Source of the DNA: Sphaerimonospora thailandensis
Lineage (GTDB): Bacteria; Actinomycetota; Actinomycetes; Streptosporangiales; Streptosporangiaceae
Assembly: GCF_016863115.1 (NCBI RefSeq)
Contig: NZ_BOOG01000007.1
Coordinates: 124,001 to 188,000, forward strand
Length of the DNA stretch: 64,000 bases
Direction of reading: 5' to 3'
Numbering within the stretch: the first letter of the stretch is position 1; the number at the start of each line of letters is the position of its first letter. The translations under genes and the position numbers were made by a program. Below are positions 32,520 through 46,079 of the stretch, piece after piece. The notes beneath the pieces are model-generated. The model did no database searches. It saw only the letters and a program-made list of their open reading frames with translations, and was not told the origin of the DNA.

Positions 32520-33332
32520 GTGAGCGTTCTCGAGGACATCATCCTGGGCGTCCGGGAGGATCTCGAAGACCGGCAGAAGATCGTGCCGCTCGACGAGCTC
32601 AAGGAGCGAGCGGCGCGTGCCCCGCAGCCCCGGGACGCCTACGCCGCGCTCGGCGGCGACCGGGTCTCGGTGATCGCCGAGGTGAAACGATCGAGCCCGT
32701 CGAAGGGCGCGCTGGCCGCGATCGCCGACCCTGCGGCGCTGGCGGCCGACTACGAGGCGGGCGGCGCCCACGTCATCAGCGTGCTGACCGAACGGCGCAG
32801 GTTCGCGGGCACGCTGAGCGACCTCGCGGCCGTGCGTGCCGTCGTCGACGTGCCGATTCTGCGCAAAGACTTCATCGTCACCTCCTACCAGCTCTGGGAG
32901 GCCCGCGCACACGGCGCGGACCTCGCCCTGCTGATCGTGGCGGCCCTCGAACAGCCCGCGCTGGTCTCGCTGATCGAGCGGGCCGAATCGATCGGCCTGG
33001 CCCCGCTGGTGGAGGTGCACACCGAGGAGGAACTGGACCGGGCGGTCGACGCCGGGGCGAAGATCATCGGTGTCAACGCGCGGAACCTCAAGACGCTCGA
33101 GGTGGACCGCGACGTGTTCGCCAAGCTCGCACCCAAGATCCCGGAGGGCGTCATCAAGATCGCCGAGTCGGGGGTGCGTGGCCCGCACGACCTGCTGGCC
33201 TACGCGCGCGCCGGGGCCGACGCGGTGCTCGTCGGCGAGAGCCTGGTCACCGGCAGGGACCCCAGGGCGGCGGTCAACGACCTGGTGACCGCCGGCGCCC
33301 ATCCGGCCTCCCGCCAGGACAGCGGACACTAA
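32520..33332 (+). CDS. trpC: Indole-3-glycerol phosphate synthase
   Basis: A 270-residue (beta/alpha)8 enzyme. The catalytic lysines are in [13 protein letters not shown] and ILRKDF, and glutamates in [10 protein letters not shown] and KIAESGV. It closes the indole ring from CdRP. GTG 32520 has GGAGGG at 32503-32508. First of trpC-trpB-trpA. Confidence 0.96.
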   Translation: MSVLEDIILGVREDLEDRQKIVPLDELKERAARAPQPRDAYAALGGDRVSVIAEVKRSSPSKGALAAIADPAALAADYEAGGAHVISVLTERRRFAGTLSDLAAVRAVVDVPILRKDFIVTSYQLWEARAHGADLALLIVAALEQPALVSLIERAESIGLAPLVEVHTEEELDRAVDAGAKIIGVNARNLKTLEVDRDVFAKLAPKIPEGVIKIAESGVRGPHDLLAYARAGADAVLVGESLVTGRDPRAAVNDLVTAGAHPASRQDSGH

Positions 33333-33363
33333 AAGGGACACGAGAAGCAGGCGTAACGAGAGC

Positions 33364-33396
33364 GCCGCTCCGCCGTACGGCACCGGGCGGAGCGGC
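33364..33396 (+). promoter_or_regulatory. 11-bp hairpin between trpC and trpB
   Basis: GCCGCTCCGCC (33364-33374) pairs with GGCGGAGCGGC (33386-33396), loop 11 bases, without a T tract. It lies in the 100-base trpC-trpB gap upstream of an AAGGAGG site. It may modulate read-through or protect a processed trpB message. I find no convincing trpM-like ORF in the gap. Confidence 0.5.
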
Positions 33397-33432
33397 CGCG
33401 TCAGGCGGAAGACGCACAGGCAAGGAGGCCAT

Positions 33433-34704
33433 GTGACCGCGACGGAAGACACCTTGCGAACTTCCGCCAGTCTGGCGGAGGGGCTCACGCCCGCCGATTC
33501 GGCGGCGGGCGGGGCCCGCGGTGATGATCCGGACGCCCGCGGCAAGTTCGGCGTCTTCGGCGGCCGATTCGTGCCAGAGGCGCTCATCCCGGCATTGGAC
33601 GAGGTGGCCGCCGAGTACGAGAAGGCCAGGAACGACCCCGCCTTCATCAGCGAGTTCGATCACCTGCTGCGGACCTACGCCGGCCGGCCGACCACGCTGA
33701 CCGAGGTCCCGAGGTTCGCCGAGCACGCCGGCGGCGCGCGGATCGTGCTCAAGCGCGAGGACCTGACGCACACCGGCGCCCACAAGATCAACAACGTGCT
33801 CGGCCAGGCGCTGCTCACCAAGCGGCTCGGCAAGACCCGGGTGGTCGCGGAGACCGGCGCCGGCCAGCACGGGGTGGCCACCGCCACCGCCGCCGCCCTC
33901 ATGGGCCTGGAGTGCGTCATCTACATGGGCGCCGTCGACTGCGAGCGGCAGGCGCTCAACGTCGCCAGGATGAAGCTGCTGGGCGCCACCGTCGTCCCGG
34001 TCGCCAACGGCAGCCAGACCCTCAAGGACGCCATCAACGAGGCGTTCCGCGACTGGGTCACCAACGTCGACCGCACGCACTACCTGTTCGGCACGGTCGC
34101 CGGCCCGCACCCGTTCCCCGAGATCGTCCGCGACTTCGCCCGGATCATCGGCGTCGAGGCGCGCCGCCAGATCCAGGAGCTCACCGGCCGGCTGCCCGAC
34201 GCGGTCGCCGCGGCGGTCGGCGGCGGTTCCAACGCCATCGGCATCTTCCACGCCTTCGTCGAGGACGAGGGCGTCCAACTCCACGGGTACGAGGCCGGCG
34301 GACGCGGGGCGGACACCGACGAGCACGCCCTGACCCTGACCACGGGCAGCATCGGCGTGCTGCACGGCTCGCGCACGTACGTCCTGCAGGACGACGAGGG
34401 CCAGACGATCGAGTCGCACTCGATCTCGGCGGGGCTTGACTACCCCGGCGTGGGTCCCGAGCACGCGTGGCTGAAGGACTCCGGGCGGGCCACCTACCAC
34501 GGCGTGACCGACGACGAGGCGATGGAGGCGTTCGCGCTGCTCGCCCGCACCGAGGGCATCATCCCCGCCCTGGAGTCGTCGCACGCGCTCGCGGGCGCGC
34601 TGCGGCTCGGCCGCGAGCTCGGCCCGGAGGCGACCATCCTGGTCAACCTCTCCGGCCGCGGCGACAAGGACATGGGCACCGCGATGAAGTACTTCAACCT
34701 CTGA
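33433..34704 (+). CDS. trpB: Tryptophan synthase beta subunit
   Basis: PLP enzyme of 423 residues that joins indole to serine. PLP-binding Lys118 (HTGAHKINN) and the phosphate loop GGGSNAIG are present. It also has [19 protein letters not shown] and the C-terminal [11 protein letters not shown]. An N-terminal extension of about 35 variable residues precedes the conserved [16 protein letters not shown] 33433 has AAGGAGG at 33422-33428. Confidence 0.97.
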   Translation: MTATEDTLRTSASLAEGLTPADSAAGGARGDDPDARGKFGVFGGRFVPEALIPALDEVAAEYEKARNDPAFISEFDHLLRTYAGRPTTLTEVPRFAEHAGGARIVLKREDLTHTGAHKINNVLGQALLTKRLGKTRVVAETGAGQHGVATATAAALMGLECVIYMGAVDCERQALNVARMKLLGATVVPVANGSQTLKDAINEAFRDWVTNVDRTHYLFGTVAGPHPFPEIVRDFARIIGVEARRQIQELTGRLPDAVAAAVGGGSNAIGIFHAFVEDEGVQLHGYEAGGRGADTDEHALTLTTGSIGVLHGSRTYVLQDDEGQTIESHSISAGLDYPGVGPEHAWLKDSGRATYHGVTDDEAMEAFALLARTEGIIPALESSHALAGALRLGRELGPEATILVNLSGRGDKDMGTAMKYFNL

Positions 34705-34732
34705 GCGATCAGAACCGACAAAGGCGTTTGCG

Positions 34733-35527
34733 ATGACGACTCTCCAAGCGGTGTTCGAGAAGGCGCGGGCCGAGGACCGGGCGGCCCTGGTCGGCTACCT
34801 GCCGGCCGGGTTCCCCACCAAGGACGGTGCGATCGCCGCCGCGACCGCGATGGTCGAGGCGGGCTGCGACGTGATCGAGATCGGTCTGCCGTACTCCGAT
34901 CCCCTGATGGACGGCCCGACCATCCAGGACGCGGTTCACCGGTCGCTGGCCAACGGCACCCGCATCGCGGATGTGCTGCGCACGGTCGAGGGCGTGGCCA
35001 GGACGGGCGCGGCGACCCTCGTCATGACGTACTGGAACCCGGTCGACCGCTACGGCGCCGAGCGTTTCGCACGCGACCTGGCCTCGGCCGGCGGGGTGGG
35101 CACGATCACCCCCGACCTCACGCCGGAGGAGGCCGGGCCGTGGATCGAGTCGAGCAAGGAGGCCGGGATCGACACGGTCTTCCTGGTCGCGCCCAGCTCG
35201 ACCGATGAGCGGATCGCCCGGGTCGCCGACTGCTGCACCGGGTTCGTCTACGCCGCCTCGCTGATGGGCGTGACCGGTGCCAGAGAGTCGGTCAGCGCCG
35301 CCGCGGAAGGTCTGGTGAAGCGGACCCGCTCGCACACCTCGCTGCCCGTCTGCGTCGGTCTCGGCGTCGGCAGCGGCGCCCAGGCGGCCGAGGTCGCGGC
35401 CTACGCCGACGGCGTGATCGTGGGCTCCGCCTTCATCCGCCGCATCCTCGACGCGCCGGACGAGGCGGCCGGCCTCGCCGCGGTGCGCGAGTTCGGCCGC
35501 GAACTCGCCGAAGGCGTACGACGCTGA
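34733..35527 (+). CDS. trpA: Tryptophan synthase alpha subunit
   Basis: A 264-residue TIM barrel that releases indole for TrpB. The catalytic residues Glu49 (VIEIGLPYSDP) and Asp60 (DPLMDGPTIQ) fall at the same numbers as in E. coli. The phosphate loops GVTGARE and GLGVGS are intact. The stop lies in a direct repeat TGAGCCGACGACG (two copies, 35525-35550). Confidence 0.96.
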   Translation: MTTLQAVFEKARAEDRAALVGYLPAGFPTKDGAIAAATAMVEAGCDVIEIGLPYSDPLMDGPTIQDAVHRSLANGTRIADVLRTVEGVARTGAATLVMTYWNPVDRYGAERFARDLASAGGVGTITPDLTPEEAGPWIESSKEAGIDTVFLVAPSSTDERIARVADCCTGFVYAASLMGVTGARESVSAAAEGLVKRTRSHTSLPVCVGLGVGSGAQAAEVAAYADGVIVGSAFIRRILDAPDEAAGLAAVREFGRELAEGVRR

Positions 35528-35705
35528 GCCGACGACGTTGAGCCGACGACGCCGAGCCCGGTCACGCCGGCCGGGCCGTCGTCCCAGATCGGGTACGACT
35601 TTCGCCTCCAGGTAAAGCCCCCGCTTACCACGCGCTTATCCGGCACATGGTGAGCTGGGCCCCGGTACTGTTCAGTGGGTGTTTGCCTAACGGGGCGAGG
35701 AGACC

Positions 35706-36308
35706 ATGGTTCAGTTGGCGTCCGACGCACACGCGTCTGATCGGTTGCCGTCCGCGCAGGGTCCGTTGCCGTGGGTGACGACCGCGGCCCGGCTGGTGCT
35801 GGGCGTCGTGCTGATCGTCGCCGGGGCGCTCAAGGTCGGTGCGCCCGCCACATCGGTGCAGGCGGTCCGTGCCTACGAGATGCTGCCCGAGAGCCTCGTC
35901 CAGATCGTGGGCCACGGGCTGCCGGCGGTCGAGATCGTCATCGGGGCGCTGCTGGTCCTCGGACTGCTCACCCGGGTGGTCGGGGTGATCTCCGGCCTGG
36001 TGATGGCCGCGTTCGTCGTCGGCATCGCCTCGGCCTGGGCGCGCGGACTGCGGATCGACTGCGGCTGCTTCGGCGGCGGCGGGCAACTCGCCGACGGGCA
36101 GGACCCGAACTACTTCTGGGATCTTCTGCGGGACTTCGGACTACTGGCATGCGCCGCCTGGATCGTGGCGAAGCCGCCGGGCCGGCTCGCGTTGGACTCC
36201 GCGCTCGGCCTCACGGGCTCGCCGGCGCCGGACGACGACGAGGACGACGGTTCCGCCGACGCGGACGATTCCAGCAGTGAGAACGGCAGGCAGGGAGAGA
36301 TTTCGTGA
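35706..36308 (+). CDS. MauE/DoxX-like redox membrane protein
   Basis: A 200-residue protein with four membrane helices. Between helices three and four is RIDCGCFGGGG with Cys119 and Cys121, the cysteine motif of MauE-type proteins. The family is thought to pass electrons for disulfide formation in place of DsbB/VKOR. The C-terminal 35 residues are strongly acidic. Its stop overlaps the start of a DsbA-like gene (GTGA), so the two probably work as oxidant pair in the cell envelope. Confidence 0.85.
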   Translation: MVQLASDAHASDRLPSAQGPLPWVTTAARLVLGVVLIVAGALKVGAPATSVQAVRAYEMLPESLVQIVGHGLPAVEIVIGALLVLGLLTRVVGVISGLVMAAFVVGIASAWARGLRIDCGCFGGGGQLADGQDPNYFWDLLRDFGLLACAAWIVAKPPGRLALDSALGLTGSPAPDDDEDDGSADADDSSSENGRQGEIS

Positions 36309-37054
36309 GCAAGCGGACGAGCGAGGCGGCCAGGGCGCGCATCGCGGCACAACGTGAGGCCTACCGCAAGCAGGAGCGGCGCAGGCGGCTCACCATGGTC
36401 GTGACGGTGGGCGTGGTCGCCGTGGTCGCCGTGGGCATCGGTTGGTGGTCCATCGCTCAGAGCAAGTCGGAGGAGGTCGCCGGGAACCTGTCACCGATCG
36501 GCCTGCAGTCGGACGGCACGGTCGTGATGGCCAAGCCCGGGGTCACGAGCCCGGTGGTCGACGTCTACGAGGACTTCCAGTGCCCGGCCTGCCGGCAGAT
36601 GGAGGAGACCAGCGGCCCGACGCTGAAGAACCTCGCGACGGAGGGCAAGGCCAAGGTCGTCTATCACATGATCACGATCTTCGGTCAGGAGCCGGCCAAG
36701 TCCAACTCGCTGCGCGCGTCCTCGGCCGCCCGGTGCATCCCCGACGGCGACAAGTGGCTTGCCTTCCATGAGAAGCTCTACGAGAACCAGCCGTCCGAGA
36801 CCGCGACCGGCTTCACCCTCGATCAGCTCGTGAAGTGGGGCAAGGAGGTCGGCGTCACCGACTCCGGGTTCGAGAGCTGCGTGCGGGAGCAGCGGAACGT
36901 CGCCGCGCACCAGGAGTTCAGCAACAAGATCCTGGGCGAGAAGAAGATTCAGGGAACGCCCACCGTGATGGTCAACGGCAAGCCGCTGGACTCCAACACC
37001 TCGTTCGTGCCGAGTGCTCTGCGGGACGCCATCGTCAACGCGGCCAAGGGCTGA
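36305..37054 (+). CDS. Membrane-anchored DsbA-family thiol-disulfide protein
   Basis: A 249-residue protein. It has a basic N-terminus, one signal-anchor helix (about 30-50), then an extracytoplasmic thioredoxin fold with Cys93-Pro-Ala-Cys96 (DFQCPACRQME) and the cis-Pro loop GTPTVMVNG. It has the DsbA_2/thioredoxin_4 helical insert with two more cysteines. Coupled to the MauE-like gene before it, it should oxidise or isomerise secreted proteins. Confidence 0.92.
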   Translation: MSKRTSEAARARIAAQREAYRKQERRRRLTMVVTVGVVAVVAVGIGWWSIAQSKSEEVAGNLSPIGLQSDGTVVMAKPGVTSPVVDVYEDFQCPACRQMEETSGPTLKNLATEGKAKVVYHMITIFGQEPAKSNSLRASSAARCIPDGDKWLAFHEKLYENQPSETATGFTLDQLVKWGKEVGVTDSGFESCVREQRNVAAHQEFSNKILGEKKIQGTPTVMVNGKPLDSNTSFVPSALRDAIVNAAKG

Positions 37055-37114
37055 TCCGCATGAGTGCCGTGGTACGCCACGAATCGGCTGCCTCTTACGG
37101 TAACGTCACCTGAC

Positions 37115-38134
37115 ATGCCCCTCCTCGCCTCGATTCCCAGCCCCTCGCAGGGGGTCTGGAATCTCGGACCCATACCGATCCGGGCCTACGCGCTGTGCAT
37201 CGTGCTCGGCGTCATCGTCGCCGTCTGGATCGGGGAACGCCGGTGGCGCGCCCGCGGTGGCGCGCCCGGCGCCATCACCGACCTCGCCGTGTGGGCGGTG
37301 CCGTTCGGACTCGTGGGCGGACGTCTCTACCACGTCATCACCGACTGGCAGATCTACTTCGGATCCGAAGCGCCCAAGCGGCCGATCGACGCCCTGTTCA
37401 TCTGGGAGGGCGGCCTCGGCATCTGGGGCGCGATCGCCCTCGGCGGGCTCGGTGTGTGGATCGCCTGCCGCCGTCGCGGCATGTCGTTCTCCGCCGTCGC
37501 CGACACCGTGGCCCCCGGCATCGCCGTCGCCCAGGGAATCGGCCGGCTGGGCAACTACTTCAACCAGGAACTGTTCGGCGGACCGACCGACCTGCCGTGG
37601 GGGCTGGAGATCGATCCGGGCCGTCCCGGGACGGTGCCCGGTGTGGCCACCTATCACCCCGCGTTCCTCTACGAGTTGCTGTGGGACCTCGCGCTCGCGG
37701 GGGTGCTGGTGCTGGTGGGCCGGCGGTTCGCCCTGCGGTACGGCCGCCTGTTCGCGCTGTACGTCGCCGGCTACACGCTGGGCAGGTTCTGGATCGAGGG
37801 ACTGCGGGTGGACCCCGCACACGAGATCCTCGGCCTGCGGCTGAACCAGTGGACCTCGGTGGTCGTCTTCGTCGCGGCCATCGCGTACTTCTGGCTGGCC
37901 CGGCGCCGGAGCGGCGAGGAGCCCCTGGGGGTGACCGAGATCGCCGAGGGGCCCGCGGACGGGTCCACCGCCGACCCTCCCGCCGACTCCGGAGACTCCG
38001 CCGACCAGGACGTCGCCGACCAGGACGTCGCCGGCACGGCGGGAAGCGATGCCGAACCGGACAGGACGGAGCCGGGGGACGGCGCGGGCGGCCGGGTGTC
38101 CACGACGGCGGATGGCGAGGCCGGTAAGCGATGA
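37115..38134 (+). CDS. lgt: Prolipoprotein diacylglyceryl transferase
   Basis: Attaches diacylglycerol to lipobox cysteines in the membrane. About seven helices. The Lgt signature GRLGNYFNQELFG contains the essential Arg and Asn, and GGRLYHVITDW carries the conserved His. The 339-residue length is due to a polar acidic tail of about 75 residues after the last helix, common in actinomycetes. ATG 37115 is chosen over a start 17 codons upstream because the conserved region begins at once. Confidence 0.95.
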   Translation: MPLLASIPSPSQGVWNLGPIPIRAYALCIVLGVIVAVWIGERRWRARGGAPGAITDLAVWAVPFGLVGGRLYHVITDWQIYFGSEAPKRPIDALFIWEGGLGIWGAIALGGLGVWIACRRRGMSFSAVADTVAPGIAVAQGIGRLGNYFNQELFGGPTDLPWGLEIDPGRPGTVPGVATYHPAFLYELLWDLALAGVLVLVGRRFALRYGRLFALYVAGYTLGRFWIEGLRVDPAHEILGLRLNQWTSVVVFVAAIAYFWLARRRSGEEPLGVTEIAEGPADGSTADPPADSGDSADQDVADQDVAGTAGSDAEPDRTEPGDGAGGRVSTTADGEAGKR

Positions 38135-38853
38135 TGACCGAAGCCGGCGTGGGGGCGCGGGCCGAGGTGCACCACCAGCACCGTGACGTGACCGGAGGCT
38201 GGTTACGTCCCGCGGTCTTCGGCGCGATGGACGGTCTGGTCTCCAACTTCGCCCTCATCGCGGGTGTGGCCGGCGGCACCGCCGACACCAAGATCGTCGC
38301 GTTGGCCGGTGTGGCCGGACTGGCCGCGGGGGCGTTCTCCATGGCCGGCGGCGAATACGTGTCGGTGGCCAGCCAGCGGGAGCTGGCTCTGGCCGAGCTG
38401 GACGTCGAACGCCGGGAGCTGGAGCGGCATCCCGAGGCCGAGGAGGACGAGCTCGCGCTGCACTACCAGGCGCGCGGCGTGGACCCGGAGACGGCCAGGG
38501 AGGTCGCCAGGCAGATCTCCCGTGACCCGGAGCAGGCGCTGGCGGTGCACGCCCGGGCCGAGCTGGGCATCGACCCGCACGACCTGCCCTCACCGGTCCT
38601 CGCCGCGGTCTCCTCGTTCCTCGCGTTCGCCGGGGGCGCGCTGATCCCGCTCCTGCCGTACCTGCTGGGTGTCCACGGCCTGTGGATCCCGGCCGCCGTC
38701 TCGATGGCGGCGCTGTTCGGCGCCGGGGTGCTGGTCTCCCGCGTGACCGCACGGAGCTGGTGGTTCAGCGGGCTGCGCCAGCTCGTCGTCGGCGGCGTCG
38801 CGGCAGCCCTCACCTGGGGGCTCGGCACGCTCATCGGGGCCGCCGCCCTATGA
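38131..38853 (+). CDS. VIT1/CCC1-family metal transporter
   Basis: A 240-residue protein of the vacuolar iron transporter family. Two helices precede a cytoplasmic three-helix segment rich in Glu (LDVERRELERHPEAEEDELA), which binds metal in plant VIT1, and three more helices follow. GAMDGLVSNFALIAGVAGG and AGAFSMAGGEYVSVASQ are the family motifs. Fe(II)/Mn(II) export is the family role; the substrate here is inferred. ATG overlaps the lgt stop. Confidence 0.92.
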   Translation: MMTEAGVGARAEVHHQHRDVTGGWLRPAVFGAMDGLVSNFALIAGVAGGTADTKIVALAGVAGLAAGAFSMAGGEYVSVASQRELALAELDVERRELERHPEAEEDELALHYQARGVDPETAREVARQISRDPEQALAVHARAELGIDPHDLPSPVLAAVSSFLAFAGGALIPLLPYLLGVHGLWIPAAVSMAALFGAGVLVSRVTARSWWFSGLRQLVVGGVAAALTWGLGTLIGAAAL

Positions 38854-39713
38854 CGAAGCGTAAGCGCCGGTCGTCCGCGCCGGCGGAGCGGTGGGGCCTC
38901 CTCGCGGAACTGGGGCTCACCGTCGGACAGCAGCGGATGGTGCTCTGGGGTGGTTTCGTCGTGGGGGTGCTGTTCGCGGCGCTGCTGCTCACCCTGATGA
39001 TCGACAAAGTGGCCGGCGGTGAGAGCCTGCCGGTCCGGGGAGCGGGAAGCCTCCTGGGCGAGGGGCGGCCGGAGAGCTACCAGGCATGGCCGTCTCCCAA
39101 GGAGTTCCGGCCGATCGCGGACCGGCAGGCCGACACCGCGCCGCTCACCACGAAAGAGGTCTTCGGCGCGCGTACGCTCACGGCCGGCAAGGTCACCCTG
39201 AAAAGGGTGGCGAGCCAGGCGGACCCCGGCTGCTCGGGCACGGTCTGGGGTGGCGACCTGACCGATCTGCTGGCCAAGTCCGGCTGCAGGCAGGCCGTCC
39301 GCGGTCTCTATCGGAGCGCTGACGGCGCCTACGTGGCCCAGTACACGCTGCTCGATCTGGCCGACGTGCGTGCGGCCAACGGAGTGGTCGACGAACTGGA
39401 GTCGATGCATCTGGGCGGCTGGACGCTGCCGCTGGAGCAGGGCCGGCAGGCCTTCCAGGGATACAGCGAGGCGAGCGGCCACGCGATGGGGCACTACGCG
39501 GGTCTGGTGTGGGTCGCCAGAGCCGACGGCGCCGAGCCGGGGGAACGCGACGACTTCGTCATGCTCGGCCTGGCCGTACGGGGCGTGGAGAAGGCGCTCT
39601 ATCGACGGATCGTCGCCGTCGCCGGGCTGCCCTCGGAGGCGCCGGGCCCAGGCTCGGCCGACGACAGGCCCCAGCCGCCCGAGCCCACCCCCACCGACCC
39701 GCCACCCCAATAA
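38850..39713 (+). CDS. Membrane-anchored hypothetical protein
   Basis: A 287-residue protein. It has a basic N-terminus, one helix at about 30-50 (LWGGFVVGVLFAALLLTLMI), then an extracytoplasmic domain with two cysteines (GCSGTVWGG, SGCRQAVRG) that may form a disulfide. The end is Pro-rich. I recognise no family. ATGA overlap with the VIT1-like gene places it at the end of the lgt group, next to thiol-oxidation genes. Confidence 0.8.
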   Translation: MTKRKRRSSAPAERWGLLAELGLTVGQQRMVLWGGFVVGVLFAALLLTLMIDKVAGGESLPVRGAGSLLGEGRPESYQAWPSPKEFRPIADRQADTAPLTTKEVFGARTLTAGKVTLKRVASQADPGCSGTVWGGDLTDLLAKSGCRQAVRGLYRSADGAYVAQYTLLDLADVRAANGVVDELESMHLGGWTLPLEQGRQAFQGYSEASGHAMGHYAGLVWVARADGAEPGERDDFVMLGLAVRGVEKALYRRIVAVAGLPSEAPGPGSADDRPQPPEPTPTDPPPQ

Positions 39714-39728
39714 CCCCGTGATCTTTGC

Positions 39729-41321
39729 CTAGCCCAGATGAGCGGCGGCCTCCAGCGTGTGGGAGACGGCGGCGGGGAGGGCGGCGACGCGGTGCAGCGG
39801 CGCCTCCAGGAGGGTGAGGTCGGCGGCCCAGGGGGCGGCCTCCTCGATCACGGTCCTGGCCTGCCTCTTGGTGAGCGAGGTGGCGCCCGTCAGCGCCTCC
39901 CGCCACACATTGGCGATCTTGCCGTGCGCGCTGTCCATGATCCGCCGGATGATCGCGTCGGCGCCGCCCGCCGCAGGCGCGAGCCGTACGGCGTCGAGCA
40001 CGTGCGCGTCGCCGCTGAGGCGTCGGGTGGTGAGGCCGTAGACGGGGGCGAGCAGCGCGGCGAGTGCGGGCCGGTCGTCCGGCGCGTGGGCGAGCAGCAC
40101 TCGCACGTGCCGCGCCCTGGTCGCGAGCAGCAGGCGGGGCAGCGCCGCCTCCAGCCCGGCCGGCACGGCGATCGCCACCCGCTCGGGATCGGCGGCGTAC
40201 GGCTTGGCCAGCAGCGTGGCGAGCCTCGTCCGGGGCGTCGCGAGGTCGCGCGGCCAGGCCCCGGCGAGCAGGCCCGGCTCGAACCCGTCCAGTGCCGCGG
40301 CGGCTCGCTCGGCGTCGTCCAGTTGTCCCGGCGCCGACTCGACGGCCTGGGGTCCCTGGGTGTAGATCGCGGTGGCGGTGTGATCCGCGGCCCGGTCGGT
40401 CAGCGCGGCGACGGCGGGCCAGGTCTTGGTGGTGGCCCTCAGGACGTAGAGATCCGCGGCACTGCCGATGGCTTCCGCCCCGTAATACCGGTTGAAATCC
40501 GGAAATAACGCTTCGTTTAGCAGATTTAGGGCAAGCAATGCCTTCTGCACTTTGAGTGCGAGCATGGGCGTCCGCTCGGACGCGCCGTACGCCACCAGAA
40601 TCCTGCCCTGCTCGCGATCGCGCAGCCCCTCGGCGGCCCGCGCGGCGAACAGTCCGATGCCCTCGGGCGTGTACGGCGGGTCGGTGATCGCCAGATCGGC
40701 CCAGCCGCGCAGCGACGGCGGCAGGCCGAGTCGCAGGTCGGCCCACCGGGTGCGGACGCCGAGCGCCTGCTCGTCGAGGTAGCCGAGGATCCGGTCGTCG
40801 ATGTCGGCCACCGCGACCTCCACCTCGGGGTGGAGCATCCGTACCGCCAGGGAGGTCAGGTCGTGGTCGCCGACACAGAGCAGGCGGGCCCCGGGCAGCC
40901 AGAACCGCTCGCCGAGCAGGAGCGCGCGGCGCAGCACGGTCTCGGCGGTCGCGGAGACGTGGTCGAGCACGTGCCGTCCCCGGGGGGCCTTGGCGATCAA
41001 CGTTTCCAGGCGTTCCAGGATGTCGCCATGTCGTTCCCTTAAGACCTCTATAGGCCAGTAGTCCGAAATGTCGCCAGATGTGGATGTATGATATTCTTTA
41101 AGTGAATTCACCGGATTGATACGGAAACGGTCGCCGCTGTGCTCGAGGGGGAGCGCACGCAGCAGCGTCTCGACCGTACGCCGCGACGTCGCGGTCTCCC
41201 GGACCAGATCGGCCAGGGTCCACCAGCGTCTGCCGGCCAGAAGCGCGACCGCCCTGCGGAGGCGGCGGCTGTCCACACCCGCCTTTGTCATCAGGTCGTC
41301 CAGCGCCTCGAATCCCGCCAT
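39729..41321 (-). CDS. BpsA/DUF43-like aminopropyl- or methyltransferase
   Basis: A 530-residue protein. Residues 20-60 form a winged helix. Residues 75-240 resemble branched-polyamine synthase (BpsA, DUF43): [50 protein letters not shown] and [10 protein letters not shown] at 213-222. BpsA of hyperthermophilic archaea makes N4-bis(aminopropyl)spermidine. Here the DPP motif continues with Tyr, as in amino-methyltransferases, where archaeal BpsA has Glu. The C-terminal ~230 residues are of no family I know. It may make a branched polyamine or methylate an amino group; the sequence does not decide. Divergent from gltB. Confidence 0.72.
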   Translation of the reverse strand: MAGFEALDDLMTKAGVDSRRLRRAVALLAGRRWWTLADLVRETATSRRTVETLLRALPLEHSGDRFRINPVNSLKEYHTSTSGDISDYWPIEVLRERHGDILERLETLIAKAPRGRHVLDHVSATAETVLRRALLLGERFWLPGARLLCVGDHDLTSLAVRMLHPEVEVAVADIDDRILGYLDEQALGVRTRWADLRLGLPPSLRGWADLAITDPPYTPEGIGLFAARAAEGLRDREQGRILVAYGASERTPMLALKVQKALLALNLLNEALFPDFNRYYGAEAIGSAADLYVLRATTKTWPAVAALTDRAADHTATAIYTQGPQAVESAPGQLDDAERAAAALDGFEPGLLAGAWPRDLATPRTRLATLLAKPYAADPERVAIAVPAGLEAALPRLLLATRARHVRVLLAHAPDDRPALAALLAPVYGLTTRRLSGDAHVLDAVRLAPAAGGADAIIRRIMDSAHGKIANVWREALTGATSLTKRQARTVIEEAAPWAADLTLLEAPLHRVAALPAAVSHTLEAAAHLG

Positions 41322-41507
41322 GCGGCAACTGTATCCGGGACGTCGCGAGTCGACGTTTCGCGAGTCGGCCTGGAAGGAATCTTCAAGTCGCGTGACCCTG
41401 AGGTGGCCGCCGGAAAACCGTGCGGTAGCCTCAACGCACTTTCACAACCGCAGCAGGGCCAACGTCGTCCCTCTGTTCCAGCAGAAGCAGACGACGGGAG
41501 TGACAAC

Positions 41508-46064
<4,557 letters not shown>

Positions 46065-46079
46065 GGAGGGCACACACCG

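Noticed and set aside
33333-33432. trpM-like small gene between trpC and trpB
   Set aside because: The 100-base gap has no start-to-stop frame of useful length; it holds a hairpin and the trpB ribosome site.
41139-41507. N-terminal extension of GltB by 123 codons
   Set aside because: It would overlap the divergent BpsA-like gene, and GltB maturation needs the Cys near residue 24 from ATG 41508.
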